Shown: in pieces, positions 44,040 to 53,830 of the stretch
How positions within the stretch are numbered: the stretch's first letter is position 1
Layout: each line of letters opens with the position of its first letter
Program-made: the position numbers and the translations under genes
DNA from: Cyanophora paradoxa
Taxonomy: Eukaryota; Glaucocystophyceae; Cyanophorales; Cyanophoraceae
Direction of reading: 5' to 3'
DNA length: 64,000 nucleotides
Assembly (NCBI GenBank): GCA_004431415.1
Contig: QPMI01000184.1
Coordinates: forward strand, 140,494-204,493
The notes under the pieces: model-generated
Seen by the model: only the letters and a program-made list of their open reading frames with translations
What the model was told of the DNA's origin: nothing
The model's database searches: none

Positions 44040-47000
44040 CTATTCCAAAATCGATCGTAAACTGGCTGCACTACTTGGCATTAGAGGGCCCGCCTCAGCC
44101 TCAGGCTCGGCGGGGCCAGCCGCGGCCTCTGCCGCGGCAGCGGCCTCCTTCTCGGCGCTCTTCTGTACTTTCTTCCAAGGTTTCTGGATGCAAGAGCGGT
44201 TCTTGCACGCGTCCCTCCCCGACTTCTTGTGGCACTTTGACGAGCAGATGATGTCTTCGTACTTGCAAATGCACTTCTTGTTCGTGCAGCCAGTCGTGCA
44301 GTTGCAGATCTTGCTCGGCCTGTCGATTTCGATGGCGCACCAGTCAAAGAACGCTTTTCTGCCAGGCAAGACATGGCAGTCAGAGCGCTGAGAAAGAATG
44401 CTGGAGGAAGACGGACCTGAGGGTTACAGGTTCGGTGCTGGCGGCGGTGATGCTCTCGATGAGATGCTTGAACCCGGCAAAGCCGCCGGTCTCGCCTGGA
44501 GGGGCAGGATGCCGCATAGAGCACACTTCGTCGGCCTGGAAGAGGCGGGGCTGAGAGTCGTCATCGTTGCGCTGGACTATACCGGCAGCAGTCTTGAGGA
44601 TGTACTTGTTGAAGCCCGTGCCGACCGCAGCAATGACCGCGTGCACCATTGCGGGCATGCGGGCCTCGTCCAGGGCACGCGGATCGCAGTCCTTCACGCT
44701 GATGGATACCAGCTGCGCGCCCAACGTGAGCTCCATTGTCGTGTCCAAATGGTGCTCAAAACCATACCCAAACGTGCCTCGCGGGGCACGTTTGAGTATG
44801 ATTTGGGCACGTCGGAGCATGGGGTTTGGGCATGACAGAGACGCACGTCGCCGACTGCAAGGTTGGCGATCTCCCCGGCTCTCTTGCGGGCGAAGTCAAT
44901 CATCCTGTTCCTGTACGCCGAGAGACGATCGTTCAGGACCCCTACGTAAGCCTTGTACTTCTCGTGCTCCTTCTGCGGGAACAATGTCAGTGCCGACAGC
45001 CATTAACGTAAACAGGACATAGCGAACCATGAAAGCGATCGGCATCCCCTCGATGGTGCCACGACGGAAGCCGCCTTTGAGATGGCGCTCTGCGGAGTCC
45101 AAGTACTGCTCCGATTCCTTAGATTCCTCCTCCTCCATGTCCTTCACATACTTGTCCCAGAGGATCTGCTGCTTGTCGGTGGGCACCCAGCTGTCCCGGG
45201 CAGCTGCAGCCTCAACATCTTCGTCCGTGCCGACATCGACAGTGATTCCCGCATCCTGCACGACGGGCATGGGAGGGAGCAGCATCAAAGCGTTCAAGAA
45301 GGCCTAGGGAGGTGTGCACCTTCATGAGCTCCTGGAGCGTAGTGCCCTGCACGACCTCCCGCTCGTTGTAGACACGATCAGAGGAGGCGGGAGCCAGGTT
45401 TCCGAATCGCTCGGACGGATCTCTGTTGAACATGACCTTGAAAGGCGTCTGCTTGTGCCCCTTGGTGAAGATGGATGTGTTCATCTGCCACTGGACCTGT
45501 GCCTGGGTTGGTTGCAGGGCGCGAGCATGTCGGCACGGTCATACCGGGCCCAGGGCGGACACCCAGTCTTTCGTTCCGTTGAAGAAGCAGTACGCAGTGA
45601 CTCGGCGGCCGAGCGTCCGGTTCGCGCGCTCCACAGAACCTGCAAAACACGGTCATACCCGAACATGCTCAAACATGCTCGGCACGTGCTCAAAAAGATC
45701 GTTGGGCACGATTGAGCATGATGTTGGGCATGTCGCGGGCATGACGCGGGCATGGCGGGGCATGGCGAACCTTGGTGCCAGGGACGGTAAGGCGCGCCGG
45801 TGATGATCACTATCTTGCGCCCCGTCACTCGCTGCCATTGCTTGCACGTCGAGCGAACAACCTGCGTCCACTTTCAGCTGATATGACGGCCCTAGGCAGA
45901 CGTCCAAATGTACCCTGTTTACGAACTCGGACCCGTTGTCGTGATGCAGCACTTGTGGGACTCCCATCACCTGGAAAATCTCGACAAGAGCCTGTGCGAC
46001 GCACCAGGCGGCCTTGAATTCCAGCGGCCTCAGGATGCTGAACCGAGAGAAGTGGTCCTGTAAATGCACCCATCATGATCAATGAACAGCCAGACAGATG
46101 GTGTTGAACAGCGAACCCGGACGTGCAAGACGTATCTGTACCGGCGAGTCGGGTGATCGAACCACTCGACATCCTCGCAGTCGAGCCTGTCCATGGCCGC
46201 CGCTTCCTCGTCGGTCTCAGGGATCCTTGGCACTCGAATCGGGATGGGAAGCTTGCTGAAGTCCTTGAGGTCGATGACGACGCGAGACCAGGCGGACTTT
46301 GCGACGATAGGCTTCATGCCCGCGAGCTTCGCAGCGAGCTCGACCGCCCTGTTGATGGCACAGTACGGGCAGCGCTGCGTACGGGTGTCAGTCTTGCTCA
46401 GGGTCCCCGCGCGGGCAGCTGCAGCGAGCACCTTGCAGAAGTACTCGACGAACTTGTCTTTGATGGCATAGACGCGCGAAACCTTGCCCTTGACGGTGTA
46501 CGCAGCCTCGTGCGCCGCGTTATGGTACTCCTGCGCGCGCGTCGTCACGTCGTGCTCCGGGCACGGTTTGAGCACGATTGGGCACGATGTTTGGACACGT
46601 CCTTACCGACAGGATTTCGAAGACCTCGCGGGCGTCCTTCGGCAAGATACGCACTTGAGTAGGGGCCGTCGCCGCCACCGCTCCAGTGTTGTTCTTCTGG
46701 CGCTTCTTGGCCACCTGCACTTCCTGCATGACATACACCGCGGGTCCGTTCGGGTCGCGCGGGTTTGGCTGCTCGACTAGAACGTAGTTGCCGGTGCGGT
46801 TCTTGATCCGCTGATCGTTACTCTTCTTGGCCCTCCCCTCCGCAGCCTTCTGGTTCTGCTCGTCGCTCTTGTTCGGATCCGCTGGCGCCTCCAGGTCCTT
46901 CCTCTGGACGCGCGCACGCACGACTGGCTTCGACGCGTTCAGCCGCTTGATCGCCTCCTTGTCGTTCGCGTCCCCGGCTGCCTTCATGTCCCGCTCCCAG

Positions 47001-47578
47001 ACCAGCGCGTTGTAGCGTTCCGTCTCGTCGAGTGCGCGCTCCGCGTTGGGATTCCCCTGCTCGTCCTGCATGTCCTTGTGCTTCCGGAATGGCGCTAATT
47101 CGTTGCACGCCTTTATGAACTCTTCGTACGTCCAGCGCACGGTGTGCCGCGTGCTGGTCGTTTCCTCGCTGGGCGCTGCGCCGCCGTCCGAGCCGTCCGA
47201 TTGCCGCTGGGTCGCAGCAGTTGGTGCCCTACGCTGCTCCGGAGGGACGACATACGCGCCAGGCGGCGGGCCAGCTGCTGCCGTGCTGTTCCCGCCACCA
47301 TTGCTTGAACTGCTCGAAGGCCCCGCGCGTGCCTGCTGGAGCTGATCTAAGAGAGATCTAGCAAGATGCCCGCCAGGACAATGGCCGCGGTGGCCCTCCT
47401 TGTGATCGCAGTCGCAGCTCGAGAACGACGAGATCAGCTGCTCGATGTGGCAGGTACACTTGCGGCCGCACCACGCGCGACCCGCGAGCACAGCTGTCTG
47501 TAGCGCGAAGCTGCAGAAGACGCAGAACTGCAGAATCTGGCCGGCCGCCTGAATCTCCTCCGGCGACAGGCCCAACAT
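44040..47578 (-). CDS. Transposon integrase, DDE (rve) core with HHCC and Cys-rich tail
   Basis: ATG 47578 (MLGLSPEEIQAAGQILQFCV) starts a Cys/His-rich domain (CGRKCTCHIEQL, CDCDHKEGHRGHC), then a charged region with TVRWTYEEFIKACNELAPFR. After an intron comes an HHCC-type zinc motif: EYHNAAHEAAYT ... RCPYCAIN. KPIVAKSAWSRVVIDLKDFS holds the first Asp. QDHFSRFSILRPLEFKAAW, then VPQVLHHDNGSEFVNR holds the second Asp. KIVIITGAPYRPWHQGSVER holds the Glu (VERAN), about 41 residues after the second Asp. The C-terminal exon is CNCTTGCTNKKCICKYEDII, CSSKCHKKSGRDACKN, a CXC-like Cys-rich tail also known from KRBA2-like integrases. Stop at 44040-44042. The wording KPIV...QDHFSRFSILRPL fits the KRBA2/GIN group. 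About eight introns, several carrying GTGCCCA motif clusters. Confidence 0.8.
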
Positions 47579-47628
47579 CGCTGCAGCTGTCTGGGCTCTA
47601 ACACCTGTCGTGCCCAACACAAAGCTTA

Positions 47629-47772
47629 CGTGCCCAAGCCTTTGGGCACGACGCGCCCTAGCCCCGACGTGCCCAAAGCGGATTTGGGCACGGGGCCCCG
47701 GCAATCATGTAATAGGCCCGTCCAACTCGATTCTGCTACGTGGTGCAAAAGGGTACGTAGTGGAGTGGCAAC
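47629..47772 (-). repeat. Right terminal inverted repeat
   Basis: Reverse complement of the left repeat with one mismatch (GGCC versus GGCT in the inner GTGCCCAAAGG part). Ends GGAGTGGCAAC at 47772. The integrase start codon lies 51 bp inside it. Confidence 0.95.
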
Positions 47773-48051
47773 AGGGCAAGCTCAGGCAACACTCAACGAC
47801 ACTGTACAACCTAGCTCTCACTCCCATCAAAAATAGCGGCATAGCATCTACGCAGGACCCGAGGGGGCCGGGCGGCCCCGTTCGTGAGCTGCAGACTTGG
47901 ACGTCCGCCAGTGCGTTCAAAAGAAAGAGCAGCCGGCTCCGCTGTCGCCGGCCGTGGGGGGCGCGCCTGGCGGACGTGCGGCGGACTCGCCTCTCCCGCC
48001 TCACTTGCTGATCACTGCGGGCGGCGTCAGAGCCGTCAAAACCGCTCAAAT

Positions 48052-49632
48052 TCAAACTGAACAGGGCGCACTGTAGTCGAAGAGGACGGAGACGGACTCC
48101 TCGTTGTGTATCCGGCGAATCGCCTCGGCGAGGGTCTGCGCGATGGAGAGGACCTTGATCTTGCCGCACGCCAGCTTTTCCGGGCCCAGCTGGATGCTGT
48201 TCGTCACGATAATCTGCACCGCACGGCGGGGTCCGGCGGCTCAGGCCAGGGGGCCGGGGGAGAGAGGGGTGCGGGGGAAGCGACCTCCTCGACGGGGGCG
48301 GCGGTGATGCGCTGGATGGCGGGGCCGGAGAGGAGGGCGTGGATGCCGCAGGCGAGGATCCGCCGCGCGCCCTCCCGCTTCAGCGCCTCTGCCATCCCGC
48401 CCCGCCCGAGCCTCAGCGACGGCGAGGGCTGGGCCGGGGGTACAGGGCGCACGGACGGCCTCGCAGAGCGTGCCGGCGGTGTCGATCATGTCGTCGACAA
48501 CGATGCAGTCCTTGCCCTGTGCGGCGCGGCGGGGCGTGAGGCGGGAGGAAAGGAAGAGAAAGAAAGGAAGAGAGAAGACGGCCGGACCTTGACCTCGCCG
48601 ACGAGGTGCATGAAGTGGGCGACATTGGGTCCGTCCCGCCGCTTGTCGATGATCGCCAGGCCGGCGTTCAGCCGCTTCGCCACCGCCCGAGCCCGCTCCA
48701 TCCCCCCGGCGTCCGGCGAGACCTGCGCGTCCGCCTGAGGCGACAGAGAAGAGAGGGCAGCGTGGCGGAGCCGGCCGGGCCGCGGGCGGGCACCACGACG
48801 ATGTCCTGGAGGTCCTTCTCCTTGATGTAGTCGATGATGACGGGCCCCGCGTACAGGTGGTCCACCGGGATGTTGAAGAAGCCCTGGATCTGCCCCGCGT
48901 GCAGCTCCAGAGTCACCACTCGGTGCGCCCCCGCCACGGTGACAAGGTCCGCCACTGCCGCCGGCGTCAGGGCCGGCCAGGGAGCGGGGCGAGGAGCCGG
49001 GGCGGACCGAGCTTCGCGGAGATAGGCACGCGGGGCTGCGCCTTCCGGTCCTGGCGGCCGTATCCGTAGTACTGTACACGCGCGCGGGTCGGCGGGGCCC
49101 GAAGGGGGGCGGGCGGGCGATCGCGGAGGCCGGCACCGGCAGGACGGCCGTGATGCGCTTTGCCGAGGCGCGCTTGAGCGCATCGATGATGACCAGCAGC
49201 TCCTGCCGCCGCAACCGGTCGAACGAAGACGGCACACAACGGCCCGCGGCGCCGCGCACCATGATGTTGTCGTTCACAGGTGGGCAGGTGGGCTGGATAA
49301 CGAACACTGCGCGATGGGGCTGCTCGGCGGGGGCAGACCCAGCATACAGCGTAGCACTCACCATCGGCACCACGGACGTTCTCTGCGGCGCGCGGCCGAA
49401 GCCTCAGTCAGCCAAGGGCAAGCCGCGCGGTCTGACGCGCTCACCGTTGATCTGGACGCGGACCTCTCCATCCGAGAACTGGCCCACCTCCATGTCCGCG
49501 ATACGAACACCCAGCAGGTGCGCGATCTCCTCCGCGAGGGGGCGGTTCGCGTTGCCTGCGCAAGACTCGGTCCCGCGAGCGCACGGGGGCCAGCGGTCTC
49601 TTACCAGTGAACAGCTTAATATCGTAGTTCAT
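48052..49632 (-). CDS. PRPS: Ribose-phosphate pyrophosphokinase (PRPP synthetase)
   Basis: ATG 49632 ([10 protein letters not shown]), then [172 protein letters not shown] (the PRPP-binding loop), [37 protein letters not shown] and [20 protein letters not shown]. Stop at 48052-48054. Every hallmark of class I PRPP synthetases is present, and the length is normal after splicing about nine short introns. It makes PRPP from ribose-5-phosphate and ATP for nucleotide, His and Trp synthesis. No clear transit peptide. Its 3' end is about 280 bp from the transposon. Confidence 0.92.
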
Positions 49633-50175
49633 TTTCTACGCGCAGCTAGCGTTAGCGCACACGGAGCTAGCCGAGGGCGGCTAGATCGCGCGATCGGGCG
49701 AGGCAAGCACACCTGGTCGCCCCGCACATGCGCGTGCGCCAAGCTCGCTGCGGTGTGAGACATGTTGCCGCCTCGGGTTCGCTGGCTGCCTCGCACAGGA
49801 TCAACCCAGGGGGATACGTGTTTTCGGGGCGATCGCTCATCCAGGCAGGCGCACGCGCGAAGCGCTTTGCAATTGAGCTCCCCGCAGCCGCGGCCGATCC
49901 AATCGCCTCTCGCGGATCATCGAATACATTACATTGCAGGCGCTCGAGGCGCCTGGCCAGCGGCCGCCCAGCATAGCTTCGATTCGGAGGCTAGGAATTC
50001 GGCTAGCTATATATAGCGCTAGCGCTGCAGCTGCGCATGCATACGCTGCCATGCCGCTGCTGTCGATGAGGTCGACTACAATCGCGCATGCGCATGCACT
50101 GCGGCAATCGATATCGATGGAGATCGCGTGCACTGCGGCACGTAAAACATGTACATATATGCTGGTGGGGCGGGG
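49633..50175. other. Intergenic with palindromic and ATAT elements
   Basis: Holds GCTAGCTATATATAGCGCTAGC-type sequence near 50008, followed by GCATGC and CGCATGCGCATGC palindromes to about 50100. It is the upstream region of PRPS and the downstream region of the alcohol dehydrogenase-like gene. No coding exon supported. Confidence 0.5.
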
Positions 50176-52045
50176 CTAGTGCACGTGGTGGCCATGCATA
50201 TGGAAGACCACGCGGTAGCGTGCCTTGTTGTCGATGGCGCGCTGCAGTGCCTCGTTAATCTGCGCGCCGCGCGCCGCCCGCATCAGATCAGACGCTGAGT
50301 TCGAGGAGGCTCCGAGGGGCGCGGCCGCGGCTCGCGATCGGACGGGCGGCGTGCCTCCTTGAAGGGGTATAGTGCTAGCTCGACGAGGGGCTGGATCTTG
50401 TGCGTGGCCGTGAACTGGTGGCGCAAGCGGCTCATTCTCTGGGCAGGCCAGGGCTGGGGTGGGGGCGCGCGCTTCAGGCCATATATAGCTAGGCCAAGGG
50501 GCAGCCGGTCACGAGGAGCTCTAGATATCGATGCAGCGTCCGACGGTCCGGGCCCGGGAAGGGGGCTCACGCGGAGCGTCTCGCCCATGAGCCGCCGCCC
50601 CGCGATGATGCTGCGGTCGGTTGCTGAGCCACAAGGGCGAGCGGGGCGCGGCAGGAGGCGGCGGGGCGGGGCGGGGGGGGCACCTGCCGTGGACGCTGGT
50701 CTGCTTCGTGAGGAGCTGCCAGGCTGCCCCAAGATGTTCACCGTGACGTCGCCGGGCGCCGCCCCCACGAACATTGCCTGACCGCCTAGAGTCGGGCCTG
50801 CACACGGGGCGGGCCGGGCCGGCGCGGACCGCGGCGGGCGAGGAGGGCGAGGTACGGCTGCCAGTCGAGGGCCGCGGAGACCGTCACGAGCACCACGTCG
50901 AACTGGTCCGCCTGCGCATGCGCGACAAGCCAGACGGCGCGCGCGGGGCCGGGAGCACCTCGGGCTCGGAGAAGTCGCCTTGAGCTGGCGGGGGTCCCTG
51001 CTGTTGATCATGATGAAGCGCTAGCCCCTCGCGCCCATCCTGAGGGCCTCCTCCCGCTTGTCCTCCGACCTCGAGATCGCCCACGTCTGGGGCGGGAGCT
51101 CAAAGAGACCAAGGGGAAGGTTAGGGGCGGGGACGGCACCTCGCAGCCACGGCCGAGCGGGGGGCGCCGCACGTCCGAGGCCCCCGATGCCCAATATGGC
51201 GACCTTCGTGCCCGGTGCGCAGTGCTCCGAAATTGGCGAATACACTGGAGGCCCTGAGGAGAGTGTGCGAGAGAAGCGAAGGGAGTCGGGGCGGGGCGCG
51301 CACCAGTGGCACCCCCGCACAGCAGCGGCCCGGCGTGCTCCGCTCTGATCTCCTTTGGTATGGGGAAAGCGAAGAAGGACGGGACGCGGATGTAGTCTGC
51401 GCCGGCCTGGCCCGCGGCCACGTCAAGGGTAGACTTGAATTGGCGGAGCGCGCGCGGCAGCGCAGCAAGCGCTGCAGGCCGGGGAGTCATGATCACCCGC
51501 GAAGCCGCCGTGCTCGCCGCCCGTGCAGACGCTCGCCTGCTTCGAGCAGAGCTGGTCATCCCCGCTTGCGCAGTACTTGCAGCCGAGGCAAGACGACCGC
51601 TGCGCGCCGATCCCCACCTACGCGAAGGGTCATGAAGAGAGCGAGCCGTATCGCCGATCTTGAGGTGGGGGACTGCAGGGCCGGCGGCGGTGACTTCCCC
51701 CACGATCTGCCGCGGTCGTCGCATCGTCGACGTCATAAGCACTAGCTTGAAATTGGGCGCGAGCTATAGCTAGCTAGCGCTGCAGCCTGGCAGCGCGGCC
51801 GGCAAAAGGGCTCTCACGGTGTCTCACCTCATGCCCGCCATGCATGTGGTATACACGCGCGGCGCGCGCGCACACGCGACAGCGCATGCACCCCAACTGC
51901 TGCCGATCAACGCGTACGCACACGCAGCTGCATGCGCGGGCCGATCGCGCAACGCATCGCTGGATTGACGGACTGGCTTGACTGTCGGGCCTGCTCCGAA
52001 CGCGGCGTAAGCGTTGATGACGCGCTTCCCCGCGCTGGAGTCCAT
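50176..52045 (-). pseudogene. Zinc alcohol dehydrogenase (CAD-type), probably broken
   Basis: ATG 52045 (MDSSAGKRVINAYAAFGAGP) matches CAD-family N-termini. GGHE then IVGEVTAAGPAVPHLKIGDT, CLGCKYCASGDDQLC (structural zinc, C-x2-C-x2-C-x7-C), GGEHGGFA, ADYIRVPSFFAFPIPKEIRA, EHAGPLLCGG, PPVYSPISEHCAPGTKVAIL, GIGGLG (NADP fold), TWAISRSEDKREEALRMGAR. An in-frame TAG follows at 51021-51023. Homology then continues: RFIMINSRDPRQLK, DQFDVVLVTVSAALDWQPYL, ALLARRG, IIAGRRLMGETLRVS, INEALQRAIDNKARYRVVFH, stop at 50176-50178. I also cannot find the CGxCHxD segment with the catalytic Cys between exon 1 and GGHE. That gap is filled with palindromic DNA. Stop-codon readthrough or missed tiny exons are alternatives. 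Confidence 0.6.
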
Positions 52046-52214
52046 CTTAAGCTTGAAGAAGCTTGGGCGAAAGTCGACGTACGCGTCTGATCGGCAGCTG
52101 TATCCCCCGGGAACTACACCAGGTACACCTCCGACAGGGTGGCTCGGACGCTTTGTGATGAACCGTGTGAGGCCGTTCTAATATATATAGCCAAACTGCC
52201 AAACTGGAGCAGCC

Positions 52215-53595
52215 ATGCCGGGCGATCCTACGCCCTACTCTTCCTTCCTCCTTACAGTTGTCCGACACGGAGAGACTGAAGCGAATCAGGCTAAGGTGAT
52301 ACAGGGCCAAGCCGGTGCGTCCTCCGCCCGCGTCGCCCTGCTAGCGCCCTCAAGGCGCGCGATGTTGACGATCCTGCAGGCGGTAAGCTTACCATAAGGG
52401 GCAAGCTGCAGGCCGAGCGGGTGCGGCTGTGCCCGGCAGGTCCTCGCGGGGCGCGCCTTGTTGATCAAGGGGGCCCGCAGCTGGGGGCCCGGCTGCAGTC
52501 GACGCAGTTCGCCGAGGTCTACTGCTCGGACCTGCACAGGACGAAGCAGACGCTGGAGGGCATCCGCGTGCACAGCAAGCTCAAGGACGTCCCCGTCCAG
52601 TTCTCCGAGCTCGTGCGCGCGCGTCCCCAATCACGCAAGCGCCTGGAAGCTTTGGGCGCCCGACGCGAGCGCCGGTCCGCCAGATCCGGGAGAAGGCGGC
52701 CGGAAACTACGAGGGAAAGGGCATCGGCGCGCAGGAGGCAGACGCCAAGGCGCAAAACGTATCCATCCGCAAGTTCAAGGCGCGCCCCCTCGCCGCCCGC
52801 GGCTCCGGCGGACGCCTCACTGAGCCGCGGCGTGCACAGCCCGAGGGCGGCGAGTGTTGGGACGAGGTCCTGACTAGGTGCGTGGGGCGGGGCGCCCTCC
52901 CGGCCCCCGGCGTCCCTCCGCCCCACGGACGGGGACGGGGCGGGGCGGCAGGGCGCGGACGTTCGTTTCTCTGCTGCTGGAGCGACACTCGCACCCCGTG
53001 AAGCAGCCCGCCGCCGGGCCCTCCGCCGGCCCCGCAGCAGCACCCGCCCCGGCCCCCTCCCCCTCCGGCGCCCCCGCCCCCCGCCTCTCCGCCGCCCTTG
53101 GCAGCATGCGCATCTCAGCGCAGCCGGCGGCGGCCGCAGCCACCGCCGCCTCGCCGGCCTTCGCGGCGGGGGTCCCACTTCCCGGGGAGCCGAACATTCT
53201 CGTTGTGACACACGGTGCGTACGTGCGCGCGCGCTGGCGCCCTGCGCCCCCCAACCTTCTCCGCGCCGCACCGGCCGACGCCCGACGGTCCGGGCCCGCC
53301 AGGCGGCTTCATCAAGGAGCTCCTCAACGTCCTCATGCTCCGCGCCGGCACGCAGCAGTCGCCCTACTTCCCGGTAGCGCCTCTCCGTGCGCCCCCGCAG
53401 CGGCCGCCTGGGCGCGAGCGGGGGCCGCAGAACAACACGCGGAACACGGGCGTCTACGTCCTGCGCGTGTCCCGCGCCGCCCCAACCCCGGCCCCGGCCC
53501 CGGCCCCTGGGCGGGGGCCGGCCGGCCCCGCGCCCGACTTCGCAGCGACGCTCCTCATCAACAATGACGCGTCGCACCTCGCGTCGCCGGCGTAG
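52215..53595 (+). CDS. TIGAR: TIGAR-like fructose-2,6-bisphosphatase / phosphoglycerate mutase family
   Basis: ATG 52215 (MPGDPTPYSSFLLTVVRHGE), with the phospho-His motif RHGETEANQAKVIQGQA. Then GGKLTIRGKLQAER, LGARLQSTQFAEVYCSDLHR, TKQTLEGIRVHSKLKDVPVQ, FSELVRA, IREKAAGNYEGKGIGAQEAD, GGECWDEVLTR, a linker with many Ala/Pro, NILVVTHGAYVR (second catalytic His), FIKELLNVLM, NTGVYVLRVS, and the end LLINNDASHLASPA, stop at 53593-53595. The order and wording follow TIGAR (SDLMRTKQT, SHGAYMR, NTG). Family members hydrolyse fructose-2,6-bisphosphate and related phosphosugars. Six or so introns. A TATA-like TAATATATATAGCC lies near 52180. Divergent from the alcohol dehydrogenase gene by 169 bp. Confidence 0.8.
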
Positions 53596-53830
53596 GCCTC
53601 TTCATTTCTCCCGTCTTCTGAGCGCTGGTATCGTGTGCGAGCCAACCAACCATCCCGCCATTGCTACAAGTTCCAGTATTGGGGCCAGCCAGTAGAATCG
53701 TATTCCAGTTGTTATGTGCGCTATTATTCTGTACCGTAGTACTCGAGTATATGGACACAGAGTAGGGGGGCGGGCGGCGGAGGGAAGGTGGGTGGGAAGG
53801 GGCCCCGGACGGGCCCCGGGGGGCGGGGCG

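Larger units (their letters stand above)
40808..47772. mobile_element. DNA transposon with 144-bp inverted repeats and a KRBA2/GIN-type integrase
   Basis: Inverted repeats 40808-40951 and 47629-47772 differ at one base by my reading. Between them are two convergent genes: a plus-strand gene of unknown type (40990-43419) and a minus-strand DDE integrase gene (44040-47578). No reverse transcriptase, protease or polymerase is visible, and the ends are inverted rather than direct, so it is not an LTR retrotransposon and is too small and too simple for a Maverick/Polinton. Integrase-bearing DNA transposons (Ginger, GIN, TDD groups) are the nearest described class. The near-identical ends and open genes suggest recent activity. 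A 9-bp direct repeat TCAGGCAAC at 40791-40799 and 47782-47790 is a candidate target duplication if the real ends lie 8-9 bp outside the perfect repeat. Confidence 0.85.

Noticed and set aside
40808-47772. LTR retrotransposon or Maverick/Polinton
   Set aside because: Ends are inverted rather than direct, and no reverse transcriptase, DNA polymerase B, ATPase, protease or capsid gene is visible. At 7 kb it is too small for a Polinton.
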